A DNA stretch of 64,000 bases, taken from positions 1 through 64,000 of the forward strand of contig CAMQTN010000004.1 in NCBI GenBank assembly GCA_947037115.1. Reading direction: 5' to 3'. Both the position numbers and the translations under genes were made by a program. This DNA is from an uncultured Lachnospiraceae bacterium. Its GTDB lineage: Bacteria > Bacillota > Clostridia > Lachnospirales > Lachnospiraceae. Below are positions 47,458-56,530 of this stretch, piece after piece. The notes beneath the pieces are model-generated. The model saw only the letters and a list, made by a program, of their open reading frames with translations. It was not told the origin of the DNA and ran no database searches. Within the stretch, counting starts at the first letter, position 1. Each line of letters opens with the position of its first letter.

Positions 47458-49659
47458 TTATAATTTTGCAATTTCCTCTGCAATCCGCGCCGCGCCGCGC
47501 CCGTCCGTCACTCTGGAAAGCGCCTCTCTCATGCGCCCTCTCAGCGCCGCATCCGCAATCAGCTTTTTCAGGTTCTCACAGATTTCCGTAAGGCACCCCT
47601 CTCTGTCCTGCCTGACGTCGCCGGCATAGAGCATACGCTCCTCTTCCCCGAAAAACTCCCTGTCATAACGCTGGTTGTCCGCCGCCTGGAAAAATACCGC
47701 AGGGACGCCCATTGCAGCAAGTTCAAACAGCATGGTGCCCGCCGCAGACACCGCTGCGTCACACCTCGTCATCAGGCCCGCCACATCCCTGCACGGACGA
47801 TAAACCTTTACCTGCGGGTGGCTCTCTGCAAATGCCTCAAGCTCCTTTCCCCGCGGATGAAACTCACCGACTACCGTATGGAAGGTAACGTTCTCAAAAG
47901 CGCTGTCCGCCACCGCTTTCTGTAGGATTCCCCAAAGCACATCCTGCGCGTCTCCGCCGCCGCTGGCAAGCAAAACTGCGAATCCTTCCTCACTCTGCCT
48001 TTCATCTTCACCTGCGCACTCTGCGCACTCTTCGCACACGCTCCCATCCGCTGTCGGCTGTACCGATTCCGCACGCGCAAACTCCTCCCGCAAAGGCACA
48101 TAATCTGTCCCCAACAAAAGTTTTGTTCCGCCTGTGTAAGTCTCTTCATATGGGAAACGCACATGGTAGGCATTGTAATTGATCAATATATCTACAGGAC
48201 AGACCGGCTCAAAACAGTCGTCTATGCGGACAAGCCGCACCAAATCTTTTAACCCCTCGAAATATTCTTTTGTCGCCTGATAGGAGTCCACCAGAAGCGT
48301 CTTGACACCGGCCATGGTCAGAATCTGGCGAAGCCTCGGCAGCTCCTCCTCCATCCAGTCCCATCTTGTATGCAGACATATCTGCTCCATGCCCGCCTCC
48401 GAGATCGTCTCACGCGCCCACTCGTCTGCTGTGAGAAACAAAACGCGGCACCCTCTGTTTACAAGCTGTTTTGCAATGGTGATACAGCGCATCACGTGCC
48501 CCATGGCAATCTCCCTGTTTGCATCCACGCGAATACCGATCACGGGCTGATTTTCATACAACGTAAGTATCTGCGCGATCCTCTCCATCTCCGCCGCCCC
48601 GTAGCGCTGATCGATGGGAAGTGCCAGCATATGTTCATAAATATACGCCTCGTCCCCCTGAAGTTCGTCTCTGTTCTGTTCTCCCACAGGCCACAGCACC
48701 GGCGCATAGACGCCCCGCTCTGCCAGAAATCCCTGCATCTTATCCCGTTCCTTCGCATAAACCGGGAAATAGAGGGGCGCCTCCCCCTTCTCTTTCAGAA
48801 GAATCGGCCAAAGTCTTTTCATGTCATCGATCTTTTCATAGAGATAACTGTAATTTTCCGCTCTTGCCTGTCTTGCCGCTTCCTCGTCGGCCTTCGTCAG
48901 AATATGTACGGACAGGCGGGACATAGCCCTTACGCCCTCGAAGCGGTCAAGCTCCGCTTCCAGAGAACGGTTTTTTGTCAGAAATTCCGACTTGCGTCCC
49001 TGTCTTTCCTCCTCCGGCAGATTTTCGTCCCGCAGATACTCCCACTTCTGCACAAGAGGAATCAATCTTTCTTTCGCATAGTCATCCCCCTCCAATAAAA
49101 TCTCCGACGAAAGAGGCAGATCGGAAGCCACAAAACCGCCGTCAGGAACCGCATACCATTTACGCAGACTTCCCACCACGAAGTCTGCCTCCCGTCCCGC
49201 CTCTTCCAGATAATAAGACTGCGTCACATCCTCCATGACCATAACGCCGTTACGTCTGAGTGCAGAAAGCTGTCTGCGCAGTCCCCGGCAGGTATCCGTC
49301 CCATAATAGGGGTGAATAAAAATGAGTCCCGGGTCATTTTCCAGAGCCAGTCTGAAAATCTCCTCCCCGGCCGTTTCCATTTCTCTGTCCACAGAGTAGA
49401 AAATGAGCTCCCAGTCCCGATGTAGAAAGGGCAGGAAAACCGAGTCGCACATATAGGCAGGCATCAGGCAGCGTTTCGGCAGCTCCGGCTTTTCACGTTC
49501 CAGGCTGATCAGGGCAAGCGCAATCGCCTCCCTGCCGGAAGCCGTATAGCATTGGTTCTTTTTTCCGTACTTGTCCACCTGCGCCAGATGAAACCCGGCG
49601 GTTTCTCCGCCCTCTGCCGCCACTGCAGGATTCACTTCAAAGATACTTCCAATCTCCAT
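47458..49659 (-). CDS. pseG: Fusion: DegT-like PLP aminotransferase + PseG (UDP-2,4-diacetamido-2,4,6-trideoxy-beta-L-altropyranose hydrolase)
   Basis: N-term SGREAIALALISL...EDVTQSYYLE...FVVGSLRKWYAVPDGGFVAS; C-term IGIRVDANREIAMGHVMRCITIAKQLVNRGCRVLFLTADE...VDILINYNAYH. Confidence 0.85.
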   Translation of the reverse strand: MEIGSIFEVNPAVAAEGGETAGFHLAQVDKYGKKNQCYTASGREAIALALISLEREKPELPKRCLMPAYMCDSVFLPFLHRDWELIFYSVDREMETAGEEIFRLALENDPGLIFIHPYYGTDTCRGLRRQLSALRRNGVMVMEDVTQSYYLEEAGREADFVVGSLRKWYAVPDGGFVASDLPLSSEILLEGDDYAKERLIPLVQKWEYLRDENLPEEERQGRKSEFLTKNRSLEAELDRFEGVRAMSRLSVHILTKADEEAARQARAENYSYLYEKIDDMKRLWPILLKEKGEAPLYFPVYAKERDKMQGFLAERGVYAPVLWPVGEQNRDELQGDEAYIYEHMLALPIDQRYGAAEMERIAQILTLYENQPVIGIRVDANREIAMGHVMRCITIAKQLVNRGCRVLFLTADEWARETISEAGMEQICLHTRWDWMEEELPRLRQILTMAGVKTLLVDSYQATKEYFEGLKDLVRLVRIDDCFEPVCPVDILINYNAYHVRFPYEETYTGGTKLLLGTDYVPLREEFARAESVQPTADGSVCEECAECAGEDERQSEEGFAVLLASGGGDAQDVLWGILQKAVADSAFENVTFHTVVGEFHPRGKELEAFAESHPQVKVYRPCRDVAGLMTRCDAAVSAAGTMLFELAAMGVPAVFFQAADNQRYDREFFGEEERMLYAGDVRQDREGCLTEICENLKKLIADAALRGRMREALSRVTDGRGAARIAEEIAKL

Positions 49660-49675
49660 ATGATTCCATCCCCTC

Positions 49676-50716
49676 TCAGTGCATGATTTTACCCTCACAT
49701 CTTTTTCTCAGCCTTCGGTATGTCCACAGCAGTTTGTAATACACCATAAACAAAACCGTAGACCTCATCTGCATACGGATCAGCTTTTTCTCTTCCTCCC
49801 CGGTCCGTTCACGATAATAGGGATTTTCCTGAAAAGCCGGAAATGTACACCGCATTTCCTCCCCCAGTTTTTTCACAAAGCGGTACTTTGTCCGCTTCAC
49901 GCCCGCCATATAAGTAAAAAGCGTATTCACATAAAAGAGCAATGTGAAACTATATTCCAGTTCCGGACGGTATTTATCCAGAAAATCATGCCGCTCGGCC
50001 TCCCTGAGCATCAGCCGCCCGGCCTCGCAGCGGTCCTCACAGCGCTTTTCTGAAATGGTGTGAACGGTGGAGGACTCATGTTGATAATAGTAATACAGCG
50101 GTTCCTCGATATACGCAAACTGCCCTGCCAGGATCAGATAGGAATTGCCCAGTGCATTGTCTTCATAGAAAATATGTTCAGGAAACCAGAGCTCATAATT
50201 CAAAATCATGGAACGGCGAAAGATTTTCACAACAAGGCTTCCTCCGTCCAGAATCAGGCTGCGGCGTTTCTCATCATCCAAAACGCCTGTCTGGCTCTTT
50301 TTATTGTTGTGTACCACCTGTCCCACTTTCATGGAATGCTCTGATGTAAGACAGTAATCACAGCCCGCCAGATCAGCCCCCGTCTCTTCCGCCTTTGCGA
50401 TCAGGCGCTCATACATGTCAGGCGTAATCCAGTCGTCGCTGTCAATAAAGCCGATCCACTCGCCCTGCGCCATCTTTAATCCCACATTTTTCGCGCCGCC
50501 CTGATGTAAGTTTTCCTTAAGATGCACCGCGCGGAATTTTTCAGGGAAACGTTTCCCATACTCCTGCAAAATTTTCCACGATCCGTCAGTGGAGCAGTCA
50601 TCCACCGCGATGATCTCATAGTCCGTCACCGTCTGGCTCACCAGCGAATCCAGACAATATTCCAGTTTTCTCTCTGCCGCCATATTGTAGACCGGAACAA
50701 TAATACTAAGTTTCAT
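49676..50716 (-). CDS. GT2 family glycosyltransferase
   Basis: MKLSIIVPVYNMAAERKLEYCLDSL...VDDCSTDGSWKIL...GFIDSDDWI. Confidence 0.93.
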   Translation of the reverse strand: MKLSIIVPVYNMAAERKLEYCLDSLVSQTVTDYEIIAVDDCSTDGSWKILQEYGKRFPEKFRAVHLKENLHQGGAKNVGLKMAQGEWIGFIDSDDWITPDMYERLIAKAEETGADLAGCDYCLTSEHSMKVGQVVHNNKKSQTGVLDDEKRRSLILDGGSLVVKIFRRSMILNYELWFPEHIFYEDNALGNSYLILAGQFAYIEEPLYYYYQHESSTVHTISEKRCEDRCEAGRLMLREAERHDFLDKYRPELEYSFTLLFYVNTLFTYMAGVKRTKYRFVKKLGEEMRCTFPAFQENPYYRERTGEEEKKLIRMQMRSTVLFMVYYKLLWTYRRLRKRCEGKIMH

Positions 50717-50802
50717 CTGACCTCCATCCCAAACACCTGCAAAGAATGCCAAAAACCGGCATTTTCCAGCGTGAGATTTTGAACTTCCCAGCGAGACAGT
50801 CT

Positions 50803-53022
50803 TTACTGTTGCGCTTTAAAAGTTCTTCTCACGCGCCGCCACAAGCACGCCAAAATCGTCAGCGCAGACACCACATTGGCAATCACAAATCCCGCCACGG
50901 GACCATAGCGCACATAGATCCGATGCTCTGCGCCGTCCCCCTTCGTCAAAAAGCGCATACGGCCGCCGTCCCCCTGCTCAATCTTCACCGGCTCTCCGAG
51001 CTCGTCGCTGGCACGATACCCCAAATAATTCTGCAGCGGAAGTTCGATATAAGCCTGATCGGAACTGGCTGTGTAGGACACTGCCGCCTTCGTCCCCTCT
51101 TTCTGGTAGTCATGTATGGACACGGAAGCGATGTCGGATACAATAACACTTCTGATCAGTTTTTCGTCAATCGCATCAAACAGACGCCACTCATGCGGAT
51201 AAAACAGCCCCACGCTGGTTCCCAGCTTGGTTTCATGCCCTTTGGACGCCACCGCCTGCGCGTTTTTATAGGGCACATGGTTATTGTCCGCAGGCACCGT
51301 GATAATGACCAGAAGATTCAGTCCGATCAGCATTGCAAAAACTGCATTGCGGTAAGGCTTTATGATTTCCGAACGCTCGAGAGCCGCAGCTCCCACAAAG
51401 AGAAAACAAGTGGAGGCAGGCCCCAGAAAACGCCACGGGAACTGCAGCATCGTGGCAATATTGCTGAAAAAAGAATTGTCCATAAGCGCCCTGCTGGGAA
51501 AATACCCTGTGGACATAAAGACAAGTGCCGCGCCCAGCACCAGCAGGTAGAGAAGGAATCCGTCCGAACCGTCAGACTTCTTTCTCCACTCACACAAAAG
51601 ATAAACCACGCCGAGTCCCACACAGCCGAGCAGTGCCAGTCCAAGGGAAAAATACTGCTTATTATACAGGCTGATGGACTGGGTCATGTTGGAGAGATTG
51701 ATCGATTGTTCAAAATAACCGCTCCAGCGCAGGACCTCCTTATCCAGATTTTCAATAAAATAGTAAAACAGAAACGGAACGATATACCATGCATTCAACA
51801 GCACGGTGAGCCCCGCCGCCTTCAAAAGCTCCACATACCGCTTCTCCTTCGCAATGCGCACGCAGTACAGGAGTACGGTAATCGTGCAGACCGCCGCCAC
51901 ATAGGTCGCACTAAGGATGTGGCTTTGCAGTACCCCCGAAAACCCGATCACCAGATAATACCATTTCTTCCTGTCACCCATGACAAGATGATAAAGTCCG
52001 GCAATCACCATGGGCCAGAAAATCAATGCCAGCGTCTCTCCCAAATCACCTCTTGATAAAATATTGGTAAACCGATACGGCATGAGCGTGTAGAGTACCA
52101 CCGCCAATGTCACGCTCCGTCTGGATTTTACCATGGATTTCACAGCCACATAGGCGCATCCCGCCGAAGCCAGATTGGACAGGAAGATCAGCACCTTATA
52201 GGAAAATGCCAGTGACACCCTGCAGATCCTTAAGAATGCGCCTATATACAAAAACAGATAAGGATACATGGCGTTCATATAGCCGTTTCCCTGCAGCCCC
52301 TCAGGCAGGATATTGACAGGAATCTGCCCATCCAGAATGCCGTCTTTCACCCCTTCCATTCTGGCCAGATGGAAACAGAGATCATCCGCATTGTAGAGAT
52401 AAGTCTGCATCATGGGGGTAGTGGCAAGAAGCGCCACACCCATAATGATACAGCCGTCCACAAGCATTTCTTTGGAAATCCGCTCCCTTCCGCCTTTGAT
52501 ATACCACCAGCCGGCAAGGTGCAAAAGTATCATAACCACAATCATGAAATACGTGTCTGTATAAAAAAGAGTGCTGGGCGCCACAGAAAGCTTCTTCACC
52601 GTAAGCCCGCCCTTTCCGCAGTAATTGATGCAGAGCTCTAACTGTTTTGTATCTCTGGACAGCGTAAAATCCGCCGTGAGTTCATTCTTTGTGTAATCGA
52701 TGGGCCACGCCGCAATCTTATCTCCCTGCTCCCAGAGCTCAAGCACATTGTCCTGCTGCTCTGAAATATAGTCCAGTTTCACCGTATAACTGCCCTTATT
52801 CATGACATAACCGGGCGTGTGGGCCACCACCCCGTTTCTGGCCACGGACTCCTGCAATACCAGCGAGTTTTCCGAGTCGATCAGACCCACCGAGTGCTGT
52901 AGTTCAGTGCCGTTGTAAACCATGGGCTGTTTTCCCTCGTCCCCCAGCCAGAGAAGTATCACAAACAGCGCTGACAATACCACATATATTATTTTCGCTT
53001 TTAAAGAAATCTCTTCCGTCAT
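50803..53022 (-). CDS. Polytopic YfhO/GT-C-like membrane protein
   Basis: 739 aa; multiple TMs; MQTYLYNADDLCFHLARMEGVKDGI. Confidence 0.6.
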   Translation of the reverse strand: MTEEISLKAKIIYVVLSALFVILLWLGDEGKQPMVYNGTELQHSVGLIDSENSLVLQESVARNGVVAHTPGYVMNKGSYTVKLDYISEQQDNVLELWEQGDKIAAWPIDYTKNELTADFTLSRDTKQLELCINYCGKGGLTVKKLSVAPSTLFYTDTYFMIVVMILLHLAGWWYIKGGRERISKEMLVDGCIIMGVALLATTPMMQTYLYNADDLCFHLARMEGVKDGILDGQIPVNILPEGLQGNGYMNAMYPYLFLYIGAFLRICRVSLAFSYKVLIFLSNLASAGCAYVAVKSMVKSRRSVTLAVVLYTLMPYRFTNILSRGDLGETLALIFWPMVIAGLYHLVMGDRKKWYYLVIGFSGVLQSHILSATYVAAVCTITVLLYCVRIAKEKRYVELLKAAGLTVLLNAWYIVPFLFYYFIENLDKEVLRWSGYFEQSINLSNMTQSISLYNKQYFSLGLALLGCVGLGVVYLLCEWRKKSDGSDGFLLYLLVLGAALVFMSTGYFPSRALMDNSFFSNIATMLQFPWRFLGPASTCFLFVGAAALERSEIIKPYRNAVFAMLIGLNLLVIITVPADNNHVPYKNAQAVASKGHETKLGTSVGLFYPHEWRLFDAIDEKLIRSVIVSDIASVSIHDYQKEGTKAAVSYTASSDQAYIELPLQNYLGYRASDELGEPVKIEQGDGGRMRFLTKGDGAEHRIYVRYGPVAGFVIANVVSALTILACLWRRVRRTFKAQQ

Positions 53023-53049
53023 CTTTTACCCTTTATTCTTCCGTCCAGA

Positions 53050-54243
53050 TTATACGCGATAATAATCCACGATCTTTTTCACCGCTTCAATCACACTTTC
53101 CACATCCTCGTCGCTCATCGCGTAGTAGAGCGGCAAAGATACCATCTCTTCATATAACTTCTCCGCGTTGGGACACAATCCCCGCCGATATCCCAGCTTT
53201 TCATAAAAGGGAAAATAGTAGGTCGGTATGTAATGCACATTGCAGTGCACATTCTCCGCCGCCAGCGCGTCAAAAAACCGTCTTCTGTCAATCCGTAGTT
53301 TTTCCGGCACAATGCGAAGAATGTACAGATGCCTCGTGGTATCTGACTCAGGGATCTCCCGCTGTACAAACAGTTCCGGCATTGCTCCAAAGGCCTCGTC
53401 ATACCGCTTCACAATCTCTTTTCTGCGCGCCCCAAACAGATTCAGCTTGTCAAGCTGGCTGATGATAAGCGCCGCCTGTATATCCGTCATGCGGTAGTTA
53501 TACCCCAGATCGATCTGCTCATAATACCATGGCCCGTCCGGCTCATGTTCCATCAGGCTCTCATCTCTTGTGATGCCGTGGGAGCGATACAAAAGCAGTT
53601 TTTTGTACAATGTCTCATCGTTCGTCAGAACCGCGCCGCCCTCGCCGCCTGTCACCGTCTTGACCGGATGAAAACTGAACGTAGTCAAATCCGCTATGGA
53701 ACCGTTTGGCTGTCCTTTATAGCTCGTACCGATCACATGGGCTCCGTCCTCGACCAGCGTCAGGCCATGTTTTTTACAAATCTCCAGAAGCGGCGTCAGG
53801 TCTGCCGACTGTCCCGTGTAATCCACCGCCACCACCGCCTTTGTCCGGGGAGTAACGGCCGCCTCCACCTTCGCGGGATCAATATTGTAAGTCCCGGGAT
53901 CAATATCTGCAAAGACAGGTCTTGCTCCACAGTAAAGAGCGCAGTTGGCCGAAGCTGCAAAAGTAATGGGCGTTGTGATCACCTCATCCCCCTCGCCAAC
54001 ACCCGCGGAGAGCGCCGCTATATGCAGTGCCGCCGTACCGTTGGCACAGACTACGGCATACCTGGCCCCTGTCAGTTCGCACAGCTTTTTCTCCAGTTCG
54101 CCAATCTTCGGACCGCAGGTCAGATAATCGCTTCTGAGCACCTCTGTCACAGCCTGAATATCGGCCTCGTCTATATATTGATGTCCATAAAAGATAGGCT
54201 TCTCCCTGACAGGCTTTCCGCCCTCGATTGCCGGTTTTTCCAT
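53050..54243 (-). CDS. pseC: UDP-4-amino-4,6-dideoxy-N-acetyl-beta-L-altrosamine transaminase
   Basis: FYGHQYIDEADIQAVTEVLRSDYLTCGPKIGELEKKLCELTGARYAVVCANGTAALHIA...TFSFHPVKTVTGGEGGAV. Confidence 0.92.
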   Translation of the reverse strand: MEKPAIEGGKPVREKPIFYGHQYIDEADIQAVTEVLRSDYLTCGPKIGELEKKLCELTGARYAVVCANGTAALHIAALSAGVGEGDEVITTPITFAASANCALYCGARPVFADIDPGTYNIDPAKVEAAVTPRTKAVVAVDYTGQSADLTPLLEICKKHGLTLVEDGAHVIGTSYKGQPNGSIADLTTFSFHPVKTVTGGEGGAVLTNDETLYKKLLLYRSHGITRDESLMEHEPDGPWYYEQIDLGYNYRMTDIQAALIISQLDKLNLFGARRKEIVKRYDEAFGAMPELFVQREIPESDTTRHLYILRIVPEKLRIDRRRFFDALAAENVHCNVHYIPTYYFPFYEKLGYRRGLCPNAEKLYEEMVSLPLYYAMSDEDVESVIEAVKKIVDYYRV

Positions 54244-54288
54244 GTGCCGTCCTCCATGCTTTTCTCAGTTTCCAAATCTCACGTTTAG

Positions 54289-54320
54289 AAAGGACACGTA
54301 TTTCCACACATGTCCTTTTT
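54289..54320 (-). promoter_or_regulatory. Hairpin between pseB and pseC (possible processing/attenuation stem)
   Basis: AAAGGACA...TGTCCTTT; no T-run in the pse direction. Confidence 0.4.
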
Positions 54321-54333
54321 CTATGTTTTCCTA

Positions 54334-55329
54334 TTATTTTTCCAGTTCAACATCCTTCAGCAGCGTACGGATATCCTCCACGCCGAGCCATTCGGTATTG
54401 TTGTCGGAGCTGTAGTGGAATCCCTCCGCCACCTTCGTGCCTGACAGATCCGGCTGCTGCCTGTTGTTCCAGGTCATCTGGGGGTAGACAATAAAGTGCT
54501 TATCATATTCGTAGGTTGTGGACGAATCCTCCGTGGTCACCATGATTTCATGCAGCTTCTCCCCCGGCCTGATCCCGGTTTCCTTTATCTTACAGCCCGG
54601 CAGCATCGCCTCCGCCAGATCCGTGATTTTAAAGGAAGGAATCTTACTGATAAAGGTCTCTCCCCCGTTGGCCTCCTCCAGCGCCTTGATCACCAGTTCG
54701 ACGCCCTGTGTCAGGCTGATCCAGAATCTGGTCATGCGCAGATCCGTGATGGGAAGTTCCTTTGCCCCCTCCTGAATCAGCTTGTGGAAGAAGGGAATTA
54801 CTGATCCGCGGCTTCCCGCCACATTTCCATATCTCACGATGGAGAAATTGATGTCTTTCGTACCCACATAGGCGTTTGCCGCCACAAAGAGCTTGTCCGA
54901 CACAAGTTTCGTCCCGCCGTAAAGATTCACCGGGTTCACTGCCTTGTCCGTAGACAGGGCCACAACCTTGCGCACTCTTGTGTCCAGCGCCGCGTCGATC
55001 ACATTCATGGCCCCATGGATGTTGGTCTTGATGGCCTCGTTGGGATTGTACTCGCAAGCCGGCACCTGTTTTAAAGCCGCCGCGTGAATGATGTAATCCA
55101 CACCCTCGCAGGCACGTCTCAAACGCTCCACATCGCGTACATCACCGATGAAAAAGCGTAGTTTTTCCGCATATTCCTTTAACTCGTCAGCCATCATCCA
55201 CTGCTTAAACTCGTCTCTGGAATAGATGATGATTTTTTTCGGCTCATAGTGTGTCAGCACGTATCTTGTAAAACACTTTCCGAAGGAACCTGTTCCCCCG
55301 GTAATCAGTATTGTTTTATCTTTTAACAT
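54334..55329 (-). CDS. pseB: UDP-N-acetylglucosamine 4,6-dehydratase (inverting)
   Basis: MLKDKTILITGGTGSFGKCFTRYVL...HAAALKQVPACEYNPNEAIKTNIHGAMNVIDAAL...STDKAVNPVNLYGGTKLVSDKLFVAAN. Confidence 0.94.
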   Translation of the reverse strand: MLKDKTILITGGTGSFGKCFTRYVLTHYEPKKIIIYSRDEFKQWMMADELKEYAEKLRFFIGDVRDVERLRRACEGVDYIIHAAALKQVPACEYNPNEAIKTNIHGAMNVIDAALDTRVRKVVALSTDKAVNPVNLYGGTKLVSDKLFVAANAYVGTKDINFSIVRYGNVAGSRGSVIPFFHKLIQEGAKELPITDLRMTRFWISLTQGVELVIKALEEANGGETFISKIPSFKITDLAEAMLPGCKIKETGIRPGEKLHEIMVTTEDSSTTYEYDKHFIVYPQMTWNNRQQPDLSGTKVAEGFHYSSDNNTEWLGVEDIRTLLKDVELEK

Positions 55330-55355
55330 ATCGTAGTCTCCTCTTGAACGAAATC

Positions 55356-56417
55356 TCAACCGATGCCGAGTTCTTTGAATGCCTGTTCATAAGGCGCCCT
55401 GCAAAGCCCCTTTTCCGTAATAATACCCGTAATCAGAGAGTGGTCTGTCACATCAAAGGCGGGATTATACACCTTAACGCCCTCCGGCGCCATCCGTTCC
55501 TTATACCACATCTCGGTCACTTCCTCCGCCGCCCGCTCCTCGATGGGAATCTGTTCTCCCGTCGCAAGCGACATATCTATCGTAGAACTTGGCGCGCACA
55601 CATAAAAGGGAATCCCGTAATGTCTTGCCAGCACAGCTACACCGGAGGTACCGATCTTATTGGCCGTATCCCCGTTTGCCGCCACCCGGTCACACCCTAC
55701 AAAAACCAGATTCACCAGACCGCTCTTCATCACCGTGGAGGCCATATTGTCGCAGATCAGCGTCGTGTCGATACCTGCACCGTGAAGCTCAAAAGCCGTC
55801 AGCCGGGCTCCCTGTAAAAGAGGCCTGGTCTCATCACAGTATACCCGGAAATCCTTCATCCCATGCTCTAACGCCACATACATAGGCGCCGTGGCCGTAC
55901 CGTATTTCGCAGTGGCAAGGGTTCCCGCATTACAGTGGGTGAGAATGCCGTCTCCCGGTTTCAGCAGGCCGAATCCGATCTCTCCGATACTGCGGCTGAT
56001 CGCCACATCCTCATCGCGGATGGCCTGTGCCTCAGCAAACAGAAGTTCCTTGATCTCATCAACCGGTCTGTCCGCATGGGCCCGCAGAGTCCGTTCCATC
56101 CGGTCCAGCGCCCAGAACAGATTGACCGCTGTGGGCCGCGAGGACGCCAGATAACGCTTCTGCTCCAAAAAAGTTTGCAAAAAAGTATCATAATCCTGGG
56201 TTTCAATACGTGAGGCTGCAAGTGCAATGCCGTAGCCGGCGCACACGCCGATGGCCGGAGCCCCTCTGACCCGCAGATAGCGGATCGCCTCAAAAATATC
56301 CTCTGTTTTTTCTATCCGCAGCACCTTTACCGTGCCCGGCAGTAACGTCTGATCCAGTATTTCCAGACAGCTCCTGTCCTCGGACAGACGAACCGTATTA
56401 AGCTCCAATGCGTTCAT
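55356..56417 (-). CDS. mtnA: S-methyl-5-thioribose-1-phosphate isomerase-like
   Basis: IRYLRVRGAPAIGVCAGYGIALAA...GILTHCNAGTLATAKYGTA...VFVGCDRVAANGDTANKIGT. Confidence 0.92.
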   Translation of the reverse strand: MNALELNTVRLSEDRSCLEILDQTLLPGTVKVLRIEKTEDIFEAIRYLRVRGAPAIGVCAGYGIALAASRIETQDYDTFLQTFLEQKRYLASSRPTAVNLFWALDRMERTLRAHADRPVDEIKELLFAEAQAIRDEDVAISRSIGEIGFGLLKPGDGILTHCNAGTLATAKYGTATAPMYVALEHGMKDFRVYCDETRPLLQGARLTAFELHGAGIDTTLICDNMASTVMKSGLVNLVFVGCDRVAANGDTANKIGTSGVAVLARHYGIPFYVCAPSSTIDMSLATGEQIPIEERAAEEVTEMWYKERMAPEGVKVYNPAFDVTDHSLITGIITEKGLCRAPYEQAFKELGIG

Positions 56418-56530
56418 TCGCTTTGGTTTCCTTTCCCCGCGGGAAAACCCACGGTAAGTCCATTATATGCAGTTTTTCTGGGCATGTCAAATTCTCTGTA
56501 CCACGGCAGCCGCCAAACATCTGCTGACAG

